NCBI GenBank assembly: GCA_947561585.1
Contig: CANNZV010000504.1
Span: forward strand, 298,445 to 362,444
DNA: 64,000 nucleotides
DNA from: Caprella mutica
Lineage: Eukaryota > Arthropoda > Malacostraca > Amphipoda > Caprellidae
Direction: 5' to 3'
The position numbers and the translations under genes are program-made. Below the pieces are notes generated by a model, which saw only the letters and a program-made list of their open reading frames with translations, searched no databases and had not been told where the DNA came from. Within the stretch, counting starts at the first letter, position 1. Each line of letters opens with the position of its first letter. Below, piece by piece: positions 11,913-23,800 of this stretch.

Positions 11913-12347
11913 TACTTGTTTCTCTCTCCTCGGGCTACAACCCATTAAGTTTGATGAGGCAGAAGAGATGCGGTAGTGGATTCAAGCACTCTCCTAGTGT
12001 GGACATGTGTTTGCCTGCCTCAACTAGTTTCCGACAGTCTTATCGCTGAAAATCCCTCTTGGGAAATAGAAAGCTTTGCTAACAGTCCTCAGAGTGAAGA
12101 TGATTGTCCACCAGGCACAATGTTCAGTTCTTCTCTAGGAATATGCTCTCAGATCAACTTTGGTAGAAGGGAATCTTTCCGCCCGATTCCAGCTTTCAAT
12201 TTAGTCAAAGCTTTCCCTGGTCCATCTTCAAACCTAGTGAAGGAACCAGCTAAGATGGAGAACATGTCTTTTTCAAGTGGTGACACCGCAGCTGATTGTG
12301 AAAAACAGGGCAGATTCTACATCGCCGAACTGGACATTTGTGCCTAG

Positions 12348-13140
12348 ACTATACCTATTTCTCATTCCATATTGTCACATCACAAAAGTGTAGATAAATA
12401 TAAATATTTAAATACTTTCAATTAGTCAAGAATTCATTTTTAGATTAGTTGAATTAGTTTATGTCTGGTATCTACAATTCAAATATTTTTCATAGTTCGG
12501 CTCGTTTTCATTGTTCATCTTTCCAATCAAAGATCAATTTTCTATTCCCTACAGAGCCTAGGTAATTATACCTTATAATCATTTTTAAAACTTATATTAA
12601 TTTTACAGTTTAGAATTTATTAATGGACATATTTAATACATTAGCAATTTGAATATTACTTTCTACATGCTAGTGTGTAATTCCATTACCTAATTGTTAT
12701 TAAGAATTATTAATGATAAAGCAGGTTAAATTATCATAATATTAACGACAGAATAAATTTCCAATGCTTCTATGTTTTTAATTATCAAATATAAAATTTT
12801 CCCCTTTTTCCCGAAAAATAAGAATTCTTCCATATTACCACCAATAATTAATTAATGTTCTCTTCCATATTTTCCTTAGATAAATTATAGAGTGTGTTTT
12901 GCCAGATGCAGTTTCCAATTTTCTAAGTATGAATTGTTGATATTTCTCTATGTTGACAAAACCTTTAACATTATATTGTAGGACAACTATTAGGGTAATT
13001 TAATCTGCAGACGTAACAATTTGTGAAGTCAGCAGTAATGTCAAATACATACAAGAAATGTATTTCTTGAGACGTGAGATTTTATTAAAAAACACAAAGT
13101 TCAACAGAATGCCCTTTTAATTTAAATTAAATTAGATTTT
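12348..13140. other. 3' flank of copy 2
   Basis: The first 60 or so bases match the 3' ends of other copies closely, then similarity falls quickly. No gene is seen. Confidence 0.6.
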
Positions 13141-13300
13141 CTGGTGAATTTGTCCTTCGTCTAATCCGTATTCGGTAAATCCATTTTCAGCAAATTTGGA
13201 ATTCGGCAAACACGTATTCAGAAAATCCGTTTTGGCGAAGTAGTTTTCGTTAAATGTGGTTTCGGTAAACTTGGTTTCGGAAAACTGTTGACTGCCTTCA
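13141..13300. repeat. Degenerate TTCGGCAAATTT-word cluster
   Basis: Repeated words such as TTCGGTAAATCC, TTCGGCAAACA and TTTCGGTAAACTTGG are packed into 160 bases. The word matches that of the element at 46841-47929, so this may be one end of a relative. No inverted partner cluster is found nearby. Confidence 0.65.
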
Positions 13301-14997
13301 GCATTTCTGGTTGTTTTGTCTGATGTAACTAATAATTGTCATGCCATTGCACAATTGAATGCGGATTCGTAAAGAGAGTAGAAAATCTTAATGTGCAGGT
13401 AGACAAAATAGCCGAATAACAACAACCACGTCCACAGCAATTAATTGGGAGCCTTGCACACAATTAATTTTTTATTCATATGAGTAGTTTATAAAATTAA
13501 GTCATTTAATATTTGTGGAATCATATTATTGTTGATAAATGATATTTTTTATGTGATAGAGAGAGAGAGAGAGAGAGAGAAAACATGAAGCCAAACGTAT
13601 TATAGCTGAAGTAGTATAGACAGTGAAAAGAGTATCGTTGCCTCATCACATTTATAATCTTTATTGCTATTTTTTTGGACTCCCTGATTATTTTTATTCG
13701 TAACTATGGAAAATTCCTATGTACTCTTTCAACTGTTAACAGATTTGTTTGGTTTCATGCCAAAGTTAGGTGATGTAAAGCAAGTAAATTGGTCAAACAT
13801 CTGTATTCGCCTTCAAAACCCAGAAACACTGAGGTTTTAAAAAATTTCAGTAATTAATCATAATGAATGTATTGATCTTCTTTTGATATGCATCATTTTA
13901 ATATAAGTTCAGTTTAGCAGGATTTAGCGACTATACGATTTCGGGAAAAGTCGCTTAAAGTTAGTGTCGAAATTTACCTGCTTCTCCCTACTATTGTGAT
14001 TGGTTTTGGTTACCCTCAACGGGTGTTTAGAATATTGGAGTAGCGTAATGTAAAATTATTGCATGTGAAGCTGATGATGAAACAGTTAATTTAGTTAGAA
14101 ATAATAACAGTTTCTCTCAAAAACATTTCACAAGTTTATAAATATTCATAGAATGGTGACATCATACACCTAGTCAGTTACATCATTGCCGTTCGGCTTG
14201 GAAAAAGTATTCACTCCTACATTAATAGTAAGGTGTAAAAAAATAATATTATTGTAGTAATTTAAGCCAAACCATTTAATAAACACATGAAAAAAAGTTT
14301 AGGTATCGATTACTGTTATAAATTATATATGCTAAACATTATTTATCTCTTTTAATATTTTGCATTAATTAATGAGTTATGAGTGTCCAAAATATGGAAC
14401 TGAAATAACAGAGTACTAACAAGAACAAATGTGTGGAAACGTGATAAAGAAAACAAGATCATTACAAGAGAGGTAAATACGTACGTATATGGTCATATTT
14501 TTATTTTTTTATTTCATATTTAATTATGAAATACTTGTTGGGTAATATATATTGGATTTTATATATGTTGTATGAATTTTATGTAGTCACTGTTAATAAA
14601 AATTCTGTTATAAAAAACTAATTACTGAACCGACTTTGCTTCTGATAACCTAATCTGAGTAACAATATTTATGTTTATTGTAGTTATCGTGAATATACAC
14701 CACAAAAAAGGTCTCAGTTTTCTATGTTTCTGTATTTCAATAACTACGAAACATGCCTCGCTATTATTACAGATTTTTAAAAGACCGGTGTGCAATAAAA
14801 CCGAGGCCTGACTGTATATCATTATAAAAAGTATTCAGTTTTATTATTTTTCTGTCGCCGGCCACCAGGACAAGAAGATTGCAAAAGGAATTAAGGCAAA
14901 AACCATGAATTTCTAATTACCACCAACAAAGTGTGTTTTCTACTCTTATATTTCCGAATATATATAAATAATATATAATAAAATATAAAAAAGCATT
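13301..14997. other. No gene seen; (GA)n at 13558-13580
   Basis: AT-rich sequence with one dinucleotide microsatellite. Short open frames show no protein-like composition. Confidence 0.5.
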
Positions 14998-15122
14998 TCA
15001 TGGACGAATTGTCCGTGGATGAAATGTCCGTTAAACGAAATGTCTGTTGGACGAAATGTCCGTTGGACGAAATATCCGCTGGACGAAATGTCCGTGGACA
15101 AATTGTCCGTAGACGAATGTCA
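14998..15122. repeat. Degenerate GGACGAAATGTCCG-word cluster
   Basis: About eight copies of a 14-16 base word, each itself partly palindromic (GGACGAAATGTCC, GGACGAATTGTCC). The cluster ends in GCATGACCCC. It looks like one terminus of an element of the private-word class. The fossil coding stretch at 15240-15540 lies about 120 bases inside. Confidence 0.65.
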
Positions 15123-15239
15123 GTGCATGACCCCTTATGGTTAGAAAAGTAATGTCTATGGATCCTAAAATGATTATTATATATGTTTCTTAAAGTAATT
15201 GATTTTGTTAAAAATATTATTATTTAATTAAGGTTAATC

Positions 15240-15540
15240 CTTTTCATCAATAATTCTATTTGACAGTGGGATAAAATACTCAATAGAAAGGAATTAAGAT
15301 CTGCTAAGAAAGAAGACAATATGGAAACGTTACCAATATTTGACCATCTTCACCGGAAGAATTTCCTCTGTCACTGTCTGATTTAAAACTTTATTTCGGT
15401 GATGACGAACCAACTGATCAGAGACGAATATGGACTTTCAAAGAGGATCCTATCAACTCTTATGTGTATAACGGAAAGTTGGAACGTTTATGCTTCTTAT
15501 TCTTATTTCATGTCAGAAACTATTCGAAACAGAGAGAATA
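15240..15540 (+). pseudogene. Fossil coding sequence of unknown family
   Basis: A protein-like frame runs 15344-15538 (65 codons, TAA at 15539) without an ATG, containing LYFGDDEPTDQRRIWTFKED. The bases just upstream read as protein-like in a neighbouring frame (KKEDNMETLPIFDHL), so a frameshift near 15340 probably separates two parts of one decayed ORF. I do not recognise the family. Its closeness to the word cluster at 14998-15122 makes a mobile-element protein plausible, but that is inference. Confidence 0.5.
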
Positions 15541-16079
15541 ACTTTTCAATTTCCAAATTAAAAATTTCACAACCGTTTTCAGTAAGATATTGAACAAGAT
15601 TTTCAGTCCTGAATATTCAATGATGGGACTGAGTTCCTCTTTCAACATTCTGGCATTTGTGTCGTTTTCTCATTTCCAAACGATTTGAAACTACAGGTAA
15701 AGCTGTCACAGCGGATGATCTTTATATGGAACCCCCTACAAAAGACAAAAATTGTCTTCTCTAGCGGACTGCAGATCGCTGCAACGAACTCTCTAAATTA
15801 TATGGTTTATCAAATACTTTATTCGTCTACCAAGTATATAGTCATACAACGATTATATTTAGAGGTGTTACAATTTACTTAATGTATTGTTTTTTAGATT
15901 TTCAGTATTTTACCCTTTTCTGCCACATTTTCTCTGATTAGAAAAGTTCTATAGAAATTTGAAAAAGGGTTTTTCAACACACTATCAAATCTAGGAATTT
16001 CCTAAAAACACAATTTTATTTGTTTACTCTTTTTGCATCTACATTGAAAATATATTAATATTACGACAAAAAGTGAACA

Positions 16080-16345
16080 TCATGCAGCCAATTAAAAAAA
16101 ATGGAAATAAAAAGGGCTTGCGCGAGGACATATATACGAAAAAATTCACATAGGTAGTTAAAATTCATTTCAATGGATGTAAAAACTTTAAGTCCAACTG
16201 TTTTTGTAACAAATAAGATACAATAATATGATAATACTACAACAATATGGAAATAAATTACAACTATTGTGAATTTTTCTTGTGTTTTTCGTCCTCGCGC
16301 AAGTCCTTTAATTTTATTTCCATGTTTTAAATTTTTTATAGAAGG
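16080..16345. mobile_element. Foldback MITE
   Basis: Inverted arms end in AAATGGAAATAAAAAGGGCT on the left and ATTTTATTTCCAT on the right. Inner landmarks are CTTGCGCGAGGAC against GTCCTCGCGCAAG. The length is about 265 bp, with no ORF. Confidence 0.7.
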
Positions 16346-17436
16346 TTTAGTTTTAGTCGTACCTTTAACAGATTTTCAAGATAGATGCAAAAAACTAAAC
16401 GAATAAAACTGGGATGACCAGTAATTTATCTCCAGTCAGAAGATCCCCGGTCAATTGACCCCCGGTCATTTGATCCCCATACTATTTGGTCCCCAGTCAT
16501 TATGGTCCCAGGTCATTTGATTTTAAGTCATTTTTAATGTTTGCTCATATAGTTAGCATAAAATAATTTATTAGGTTTTATATTTCTATTTAAAAATTGC
16601 CCTTTACTATTTAAACAATTATTAAAACTTATGAAACCACGATATTATAATTAAAATGACGAATAAAAAGTATAATTCATAAAGGTTTGAAAATGTGAAA
16701 CAGTCCGGTAGCTAAGAACTTACCCCATTATTCAACAGATCTGCTTCCAAATTGCCATAATGACGATTTGTTCAAGGAAAGGGTTATTATTTTATTTTCA
16801 AATGCGCCCATGAAACAGAAAATTCATGTTTTCTTTGTAATTGTTATTATTTTATTTTCATAAGTTCCCAGAAAAACAGAAAATTTTCTAATTACATTAT
16901 TTAAAATAACAAGACTGTATTTATTCTAACTAAATAATTTTATTTTAAAAGTCAGTAACTATAATACCATTATATTATATTATTTTATTTCCATTATTCT
17001 CAAATGCGCCCAGCAAACATAAAAGATACATTTTTATTTACAAATAATTTACATTTACAATTACTAGTCAGAAAACATATTACAGGTGATAGGAAATATT
17101 AACCAACTCTTGCAAGCTAAAGTTAGATATATTTACTTCGCAAGCTAAGTGAGTATACCTAACTTTCGAATTCAGTTAAGCTGTTTTCTCCATAACTATT
17201 ACAAGCATTATGATCATGTAAGTGGGATACATTGAAAATCATTTTATGGTAAATACTAAATAGTATACCTAAGTTATTTAACCTTAATTTTCGTTTTGAT
17301 CTTTCCCACCTGCATGATGATAATAATTGAATATTTTATCATTCCGATACTTCACATTTTGTGTCTTTGTCTGTTGGTTGGTTGCAAGAAAAATGTCATG
17401 CTTTAAATATTTAAAATATAGAAAAATAAATTTTAG

Positions 17437-17540
17437 TGAATAAATTTTACGTAAATAAATTTTATGTAAATAAACTTTATGTAAATAAACTTTATGTAAA
17501 TAAATTATCTGTAAATAAATTATATGTAAATAAATTTTAT
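17437..17540. repeat. 15-bp minisatellite
   Basis: About six units of GTAAATAAATTTTAT. The minus-strand open frame across it encodes only a YLHKIYLHK-like periodic peptide and is not a gene. Confidence 0.85.
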
Positions 17541-17562
17541 TTATAAGATATTGATAGGCCAA

Positions 17563-18210
17563 TTAAAATGGTGGACTTTGAGGATTATTATGGTGGGCAA
17601 TGAGATATTATTAAGGTGGGCAATGATAGATTATTATTGTGGGCAATTATAGATTACGGTGAGCAATGAAAGATTATGGTGGGCAATGAAAAATTATATT
17701 GGGCAATGACAGATAACGGTGAGCAATGACAGATTAAGGTGGACAATGACAGATTATGGTGGGCAATGAAATATTATGGTGGACAATGAAAAATTATGGT
17801 GGGCAATGAAAGAGTATGGTGGGTGATGAAAGATTATGGTGGGCAATAAAAGATTATGGAGGGCAATGAAAGATTATTGTGGGCAATAAAAGATTATGGT
17901 GGTCAATGAAAGATTATTATTTGCAATGAAATATTATGGTGGGCAATGAAAGATTATGGTGGGCAATGAAGGATTATGGTATATAATGAAGGATTTTGGT
18001 GGATAATGAAAGATTATGGTGGGCAATGAAAGATTATGCCATTATGGTGGGAAATGAAAGATTATGAAGGGCAATGAAATATTAAAGTGGGCAAAGAAAG
18101 ATTATGGTGAGCAAAGAAAGATTATGGTGGTCAATGAAGGATTAAGGTGGACGATGAAGGATTATGGTGGGCAATAAAAGATTATGATTGACAAGGAAAG
18201 CTTAAGATGG
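17563..18210. repeat. 20-bp minisatellite
   Basis: About 30 variable units of GCAATGAAAGATTATGGTGG. There is one 6-base irregularity near 18040. Confidence 0.9.
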
Positions 18211-18324
18211 CAATGAGAGATTATACAAATATTTTCTTATATATTAAATATTAAAAGCATTACATTATATTAAATTTTCTTGCAACCAACCAACAGACAA
18301 AGACTCAAAATGCGAGGTATCGAA

Positions 18325-18515
18325 ATATTATTCAATTTCACTTGGATCAAATATTATTTCACATGGATCAATTTCACTTGGATCAAATTCTATTGCATAA
18401 GGATTAAATTCAATTTCACTTGGATCAAATTCAATTTCACTTGGATCAAATTCAATTTCACTTGGATCAAATTCAATTTCACTTGGATAAAATATTATTT
18501 CATTTGGATCAACTA
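18325..18515. repeat. 21-bp minisatellite, in frame
   Basis: Units of GGATCAAATTCAATTTCACTT. As 21 is a multiple of three, it produces an open frame with a WIKFNFT repeat, which I regard as a by-product. Confidence 0.9.
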
Positions 18516-19021
18516 GAACTGTAAATGGTATAGTTACGGCAAAAAGGCTTAACTGAAAACTACCGAAAAAATTGTCAAAAGTTATTCCTCAATAATTTCC
18601 CATACCAGGAGAAATAATTACGAGACATGCTCCTGATTTATTTGATTAGTCATATCTGCTGTTTATAATTATAAGTGTGGGGTATAAGTGTGTTTACCAT
18701 TGAATATTTTTTATTGCCGGAATGTAAATTTGAAATCATATATTGTTCATTATTTGAAAAAATATATATATTTAATTTCTTGTTAGGTGTTTTTCCCTTA
18801 TTACTTAGTTTCTTTAAAAAACTTCATCGACTGTAAGGTGCATATTTCTATTATAAGTTAAATAATTAAAATATTCACATATAATAAATTAATAGTATAG
18901 GTGTGTAAACGGAAAATATGACCGGGAATCAAATGGTATGGCGATCAAATGACCGTGGATCAAATAACCGGGAATCAAATGACCAGGGATCTTTTGACCG
19001 GATATCAATTGACCTAGACCC

Positions 19022-20442
19022 CTATTGTAGTATATACTTCATTTATTCATACCAAACAAAAAAATTAACCTTAAGAAACGAAATAATTTATTTTTATGTT
19101 GTGTTCATTTTAATATACAATTCTTAATTATTTTATGTATATTAGTTTGCATGTAGAGTACACAGATATCTATGTAAGTGAAGTTAATATATAACCCAAT
19201 ATTTTATCATATTTTATAGTACTATAAATGGCAGTTATACCTACCTTATTATTTCGTACACTTATATAAGTTTGTTATATAAATATTATAAGATTTTCAT
19301 TAAAATTTTCCCTTTGATAATAATCTGAGATTGTTTACCTTTATTACCGTTACTTTGAAATGCTGTTAAAAATACTTACAAAGTTTAAATCATCCCATCT
19401 AAACTAATACTTTTCCAGTACATGTACTGGGCGTTGTTCAAGCTGTACCTGTATACTTGAAATGTTGATTAAGGGGGGGGGGGGGTCTTCCTCTTCATGA
19501 GCCAACTAGCTTGTCTGCTGATTTACAAGAATAATTTTATTTCATTCCTGATAGCCTAGATATCATAACTAAATATAAGTATATATACTTATAGTATGGA
19601 AAAAATCCGTACAGTGAGTGTATTTACATATGTTTAGCTACAATGGTTAATATACATATAGTTCTATGATGAAGTCAATTGCCCAGATGCTAAATCACAG
19701 AAATAAAAATGTAAAAACTTAAAAATAGCAAAATTTCAGCAGTCATCGAAACTAATTGATAAAGTTCCGTGATTGGCAATTTAAACTTTGTATTGAATGG
19801 CAATATGAGTGGGACAAAGTGAAATCCACTTCGATTATATCAAATGTTGTGAAATAGATATACTTAATTGATTTGATATTAATTGAATGTTTATATAAAT
19901 AATATTATAAGGTGTCCCAAAAGTATAATAATCTCAAAATCAAACTGTATACATTTTAAGATTGAGAATAGTACCGATCTCAGAGTGTTCCTTCATACGG
20001 ACATTGCAATATTGTCACTCGTGCCTTATCTTGCGTGACCTAATCATCTAACGTCAAATAGAATACAGAGGGAGATTGTTTATGAATTCCATTGATACCA
20101 ACGTCCGATTGCACAATGAATACACAGTTTACAACCATATATTGTAATAAAGATAAGCCTCGTAGAGTAGGCCTACTGATCCATTTGGAACATTTAACAT
20201 GGGATTATCGTCTGCTATTGTCGATAATGCTAATTATTATTCCTATTTCATGTGATTCAAATTTGTGATAGATTCCACTTAGATTTTCATCAAATCATTT
20301 ATCGTTTTAGATAGATGACCTTTATATAATTGATTCTATTCACTAATCCAAAACGGATGCTTGGAGATATAATGTTTTTTCTACTGGCTACTACTCTAAT
20401 ATTTAGTTTGTTTCTGAACATGAAACTCATTCCATTATTTCT
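19022..20442. other. No gene seen; G13 run at 19470-19482
   Basis: AT-rich sequence with an isolated run of 13 G near 19475. No element ends are recognised. Confidence 0.5.
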
Positions 20443-20470
20443 TCCTATATCACTCCCACAATACTCATAA

Positions 20471-20545
20471 GCCAATATTTATAGAGCATTGGTAATATTT
20501 ATAGAGCATTGGTAATATTTATAGAGAATTAGTAATATTTTGGAT
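20471..20545. repeat. Short version of the 20-bp satellite
   Basis: Three to four units of AATATTTATAGAGCATTGGT, the complement of the unit that forms the long array at 60470-64000. It sits at the corresponding place in the other arm of the inverted duplication. Confidence 0.9.
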
Positions 20546-20566
20546 AACTTTAGTGGTGTTTATGGC

Positions 20567-21730
20567 CGTGGCCGGAAAATTCCACCGCGGAAATTTCTCC
20601 CGCGGAAAGTTCCACCTGGAAGATTCTACCGGCGTTAAATGCCAGTTGTGGAAAATTTCACCGTGGAAGATTCCACCATTTTGAAAAAAATATACAAATA
20701 AACAGTGTATAGCACTGCTAAATTTACCTTCTTGATTCTATCAACAGAAACACTGAAGTTCAGATTTTATTATTTGACACAAAAATAAAACTTTGTTAGG
20801 TTTATATTCATTATTGAAAAGGTTAATATTAAGCAGCATGATGACAAGCAAATTGTTAGTGTCATTTCTTTAGAGTCAATTTAAATCAGCGAATTTCTAT
20901 TAAGATGTTTCATAGCTAAAGAAACTCTTCACGTGTTATGATTTATATATCTATGTGAGTTTTGAAGTTATGATTTTTATTCGTGTGTACGTCCGTGGTT
21001 TCAGATCGAAGCTAGCTAATGTACCGCAATTTACCTGCTTAATTCTATGCTCAAAATTCATTTAAACTTTATTTTGTAATTCTTCCAATAGAGATTATTA
21101 AATAGTTTCAGAAAGTTTCCACTTTGAAAATTGTCTGTTTTTTTATTTATTGAAATATATCGATAATAATTAAACATTTTTATTTCGTTACGTGTCAAAT
21201 TTATCTTTTAATTCCATTATTTATCGTCGCTGATTAAGATTGAAATATATCGGTACATTTAAACACTTGGGTGATAGACAATGTATATAAAATAAAATTT
21301 ATATTACAAAAAAATATCATCTTTAATTGCAGTTTCAACATATATGTATATGTTTAAAGGAGAATCAAACGGAATCTAACTGGGGAAATTGGAACAGCGG
21401 ACCTTTATTGCTGAATTTACACGATTTAAATTTCATAATAAATTTAATTGAATTATATATAGAAGATTGTCAGATCTGTCTATTATTTCGTATGTTCGCA
21501 TTAGCTTATCTTTTAGGCATTGACTTAAAATAACATATTCTTATAATTTCTTAACTTTTTAACTAAAAAAATGTTGTTCGGTTACCACAAAAAAAAAACT
21601 TATTTTTCCATTATTATGCGGTGGAATCTTCCGTGTTGGGATTTTCCGGCGGTGGAATATTCCGTGGTGGAACTTTCCAGCGGTGGAACTTAACTGGTGG
21701 AACTTTCCGCGGGGTAATTTACCTAGAACC
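20567..21730. mobile_element. Private-word element E1, CCGCGGAAA type
   Basis: Inverted clusters at 20567-20690 and 21615-21730 carry the word TTCCACCGCGGAAA and its variants. The left end is CGTGGCCGG. The right end read inward is GGTTCTAGG. The flanks are GTTTATGGC and GTTTATGGT, a 9-bp duplication with one mismatch. The uninterrupted site, ACCATAAAC, is present at 60444-60452 in the inverted paralogous arm, which proves insertion. The 0.9-kb core is AT-rich and has no transposase. Confidence 0.88.
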
Positions 21731-21784
21731 GTTTATGGTACTTCAGAGCACCTGAAATGTAAACAAACGACAGGGTAAAATGCA

Positions 21785-23359
21785 GGCAATGCAGAGAGTG
21801 CAGTCTGCATGCATATGTACTCTGCACTTGTTAGTGTTGGTAAGTTGTGCAGAGAGTGCAGTCTGCATGCATATGTACTCTGCACTTGTTAGTGTTGGTA
21901 AGTTGTGCAGAGAGTGCAGTCTGCATGCACATGTACTCTGCACTTGTTAGTGTTGGTAAGTTGTGCAGAGAGTGCAGTCTGCATGCATATGTACTCTGCA
22001 CTTGTTAGTGTTGGTAAGTTGTGCAGAGAGTGCAGTCTGCATGCATATGTACTCCGCACTTGTTAGTGTTGGTAAGTTGTGCAGAGAGTGCAGTCTGCAT
22101 GCATATGTACTCTGCACTTGTTAGTGTTGGTAAGTTGTGCAGAGAGTGCAGTCTGCATGCATATGTACTCTGCACTTGTTAGTGTTGGTAAGTTGTGCAG
22201 AGAGTGCAGTCTACATGCATATGTACTCTGCACTTGTTAGTGTTGGTAAGTTGTGCAGAGAGTGCAGTCTGCATGCATATGTACTCTGCACTTGTTAGTG
22301 TTGGTAAGTTGTGCAGAGAGTGCAGTCTGCATGCATATGTACTCTGCACTTGTTAGTGTTGGTAAGTTGTGCAGAGAGTGCAGTCTGCATGCATATGTAC
22401 TCCGCACTTGTTAGTGTTGGTAAGTTGTGCAGAGAGTGCAGTCTGCATGCATATGTACTCTGCACTTGTTAGTGTTGGTAAGTTGTGCAGAGAGTGCAGT
22501 CTGCATGCATATGTACTCTGCACTTGTTAGTGTTGGTAAGTTGTGCAGAGAGTGCAGTCTACATGCATATGTACTCTGCACTTGTTAGTGTTGGTAAGTT
22601 GTGCAGAGAGTGCAGTCTACATGCATATGTACTCTGCACTTGTTAGTGTTGGTAAGTTGTGCAGAGAGTGCAGTCTACATGCATATGTACTCTGCACTTG
22701 TTAGTGTTGGTAAGTTGTGCAGAGAGTGCAGTCTGCATGCATATGTACTCTGCACTTGTTAGTGTTGGTAAGTTGTGCAGAGAGTGCAGTCTGCATGCAT
22801 ATGTACTCTGCACTTGTTAGTGTTGGTAAGTTGTGCAGAGAGTGCAGTCTGCATGCATATGTACTCCGCACTTGTTAGTGTTGGTAAGTTGTGCAGAGAG
22901 TGCAGTCTGCATGCATATGTACTCTGCACTTGTTAGTGTTGGTAAGTTGTGCAGAGAGTGCAGTCTGCATGCATATGTACTCTGCACTTGTTAGTGTTGG
23001 TAAGTTGTGCAGAGAGTGCAGTCTGCATGCATATGTACTCTGCACTTGTTAGTGTTGGTAAGTTGTGCAGAGAGTGCAGTCTGCATGCATATGTACTCTG
23101 CACTTGTTAGTGTTGGTAAGTTGTGCAGAGAGTGCAGTCTACATGCATATGTACTCTGCACTTGTTAGTGTTGGTAAGTTGTGCAGAGAGTGCAGTCTGC
23201 ATGCATATGTACTCTGCACTTGTTAGTGTTGGTAAGTTGTGCAGAGAGTGCAGTCTGCATGCATATGTACTCTGCACTTGTTAGTGTTGGTAAGTTGTGC
23301 AGAGAGTGCAGTCTGCATGCATATGTACTCTGCACTTGTTAGTGTTGGTAAGTTGTGCA
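21785..23359. repeat. 58-bp tandem array, about 27 units
   Basis: The unit begins TGCAGAGAGTGCAGTCTGCA and ends AGTGTTGGTAAGTTG. Each contains inverted pieces (TGCAGAGAG, CTCTGCA), so single strands could fold. Variants (CTACATGC, ACTCCGCAC) recur at intervals, suggesting amplification of multi-unit blocks. The left flank GACAGGGTAAAATGCAGGCA is mirrored at the short inverted array 60044-60393. The periodic open frame near 21743-21943 is not a gene. Confidence 0.95.
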
Positions 23360-23419
23360 TTGGAAAGATTTTGTCTATTTGGAAATGAGGAACTGGAGAA
23401 GGGAATTCTTTACCACGGA

Positions 23420-23800
23420 AATAAAATACAATAGGTACGATATAAATACGATAGGTACGATAAAATACGATAGGTGCGATATAAATAAGATAGGTACGAT
23501 TAAATACGATGGGTACAATTAAATACGATATGTACGATATAAATATGATAGGTACGATTTGAATAAGATAGGTACGATTAAATACGATGGGTACAATTAA
23601 ATACGATATGTACGATATAAATATGATAGGTAGGATATAAATAATATAGGTACGTTATAAATACGATACGTGCGATATAAATACGATTGGTACGATATAA
23701 ATAGGATAGGTACGATATAAATAAGATAGGTACGATGTAAATAAGATAGGTACGATGTAAATAAGTTAGGTACGATATAAATAAGATAGGTACGATATCT
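23420..23800. repeat. 20-bp minisatellite (GGTACGATATAAATA type)
   Basis: About 19 units of AGGTACGATATAAATACGAT with many variants. It matches in reverse the array at 59810-59985. Confidence 0.9.

Larger units (their letters stand above)
10933..12347 (+). pseudogene. Family copy 2: disrupted secreted cysteine protein
   Basis: The start codon and first 14 bases of exon 1 (10933-10946) are separated from the rest (11532-11601) by a 581-bp TTAA-target MITE. Exon 1 also has two extra bases in GTATGAGAGACA, where intact copies read GTATGAGACA. The acceptor CCAATAG has become CCATTAAG, so the nearest AG shifts exon 2 by one base. Exon 2 (about 11950-12347) lacks 17 bases after TTTGCC, removing the segment around ARAPQV and shifting frame again. 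The remainder of exon 2 is nearly identical to intact copies, including two of the three cysteine pairs, which suggests recent decay or recent gene conversion. No intact precursor can be made from this copy. Confidence 0.92.
16413..19021. mobile_element. Private-word element, GGTCATTTGATCCCC type
   Basis: The left cluster (16413-16530) and the right cluster (18905-19021) carry the same word in opposite orientation, GGTCATTTGATCCCC against GGGAATCAAATGACC. The right end reads GGGTCTAGG on the minus strand, matching the shared terminal nonamer. The left end GATGACCAG fits the second nonamer only loosely. Flanking nonamers do not match, so a clean insertion is not proved. The core is itself an inverted structure (TTGGTTGGTTGCAAGAAAA near 17380, its complement near 18275) holding three different minisatellites. 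Confidence 0.65.

Noticed and set aside
11976..12347. 123-codon frame read as a separate gene
   Set aside because: It begins at a GTG in the wrong frame and enters the family frame only through the 17-base deletion; it is the decayed exon 2 of copy 2.
17284..17562. Minus-strand frame encoding YLHKIYL repeats
   Set aside because: It is produced by a 15-bp AT-rich minisatellite, a multiple of three.
18280..18516. Open frame encoding WIKFNFT repeats
   Set aside because: It is produced by an in-frame 21-bp minisatellite.
21785..23359. Array viewed as a CRISPR-like repeat
   Set aside because: Units are contiguous with no unique spacers, and the context is eukaryotic.
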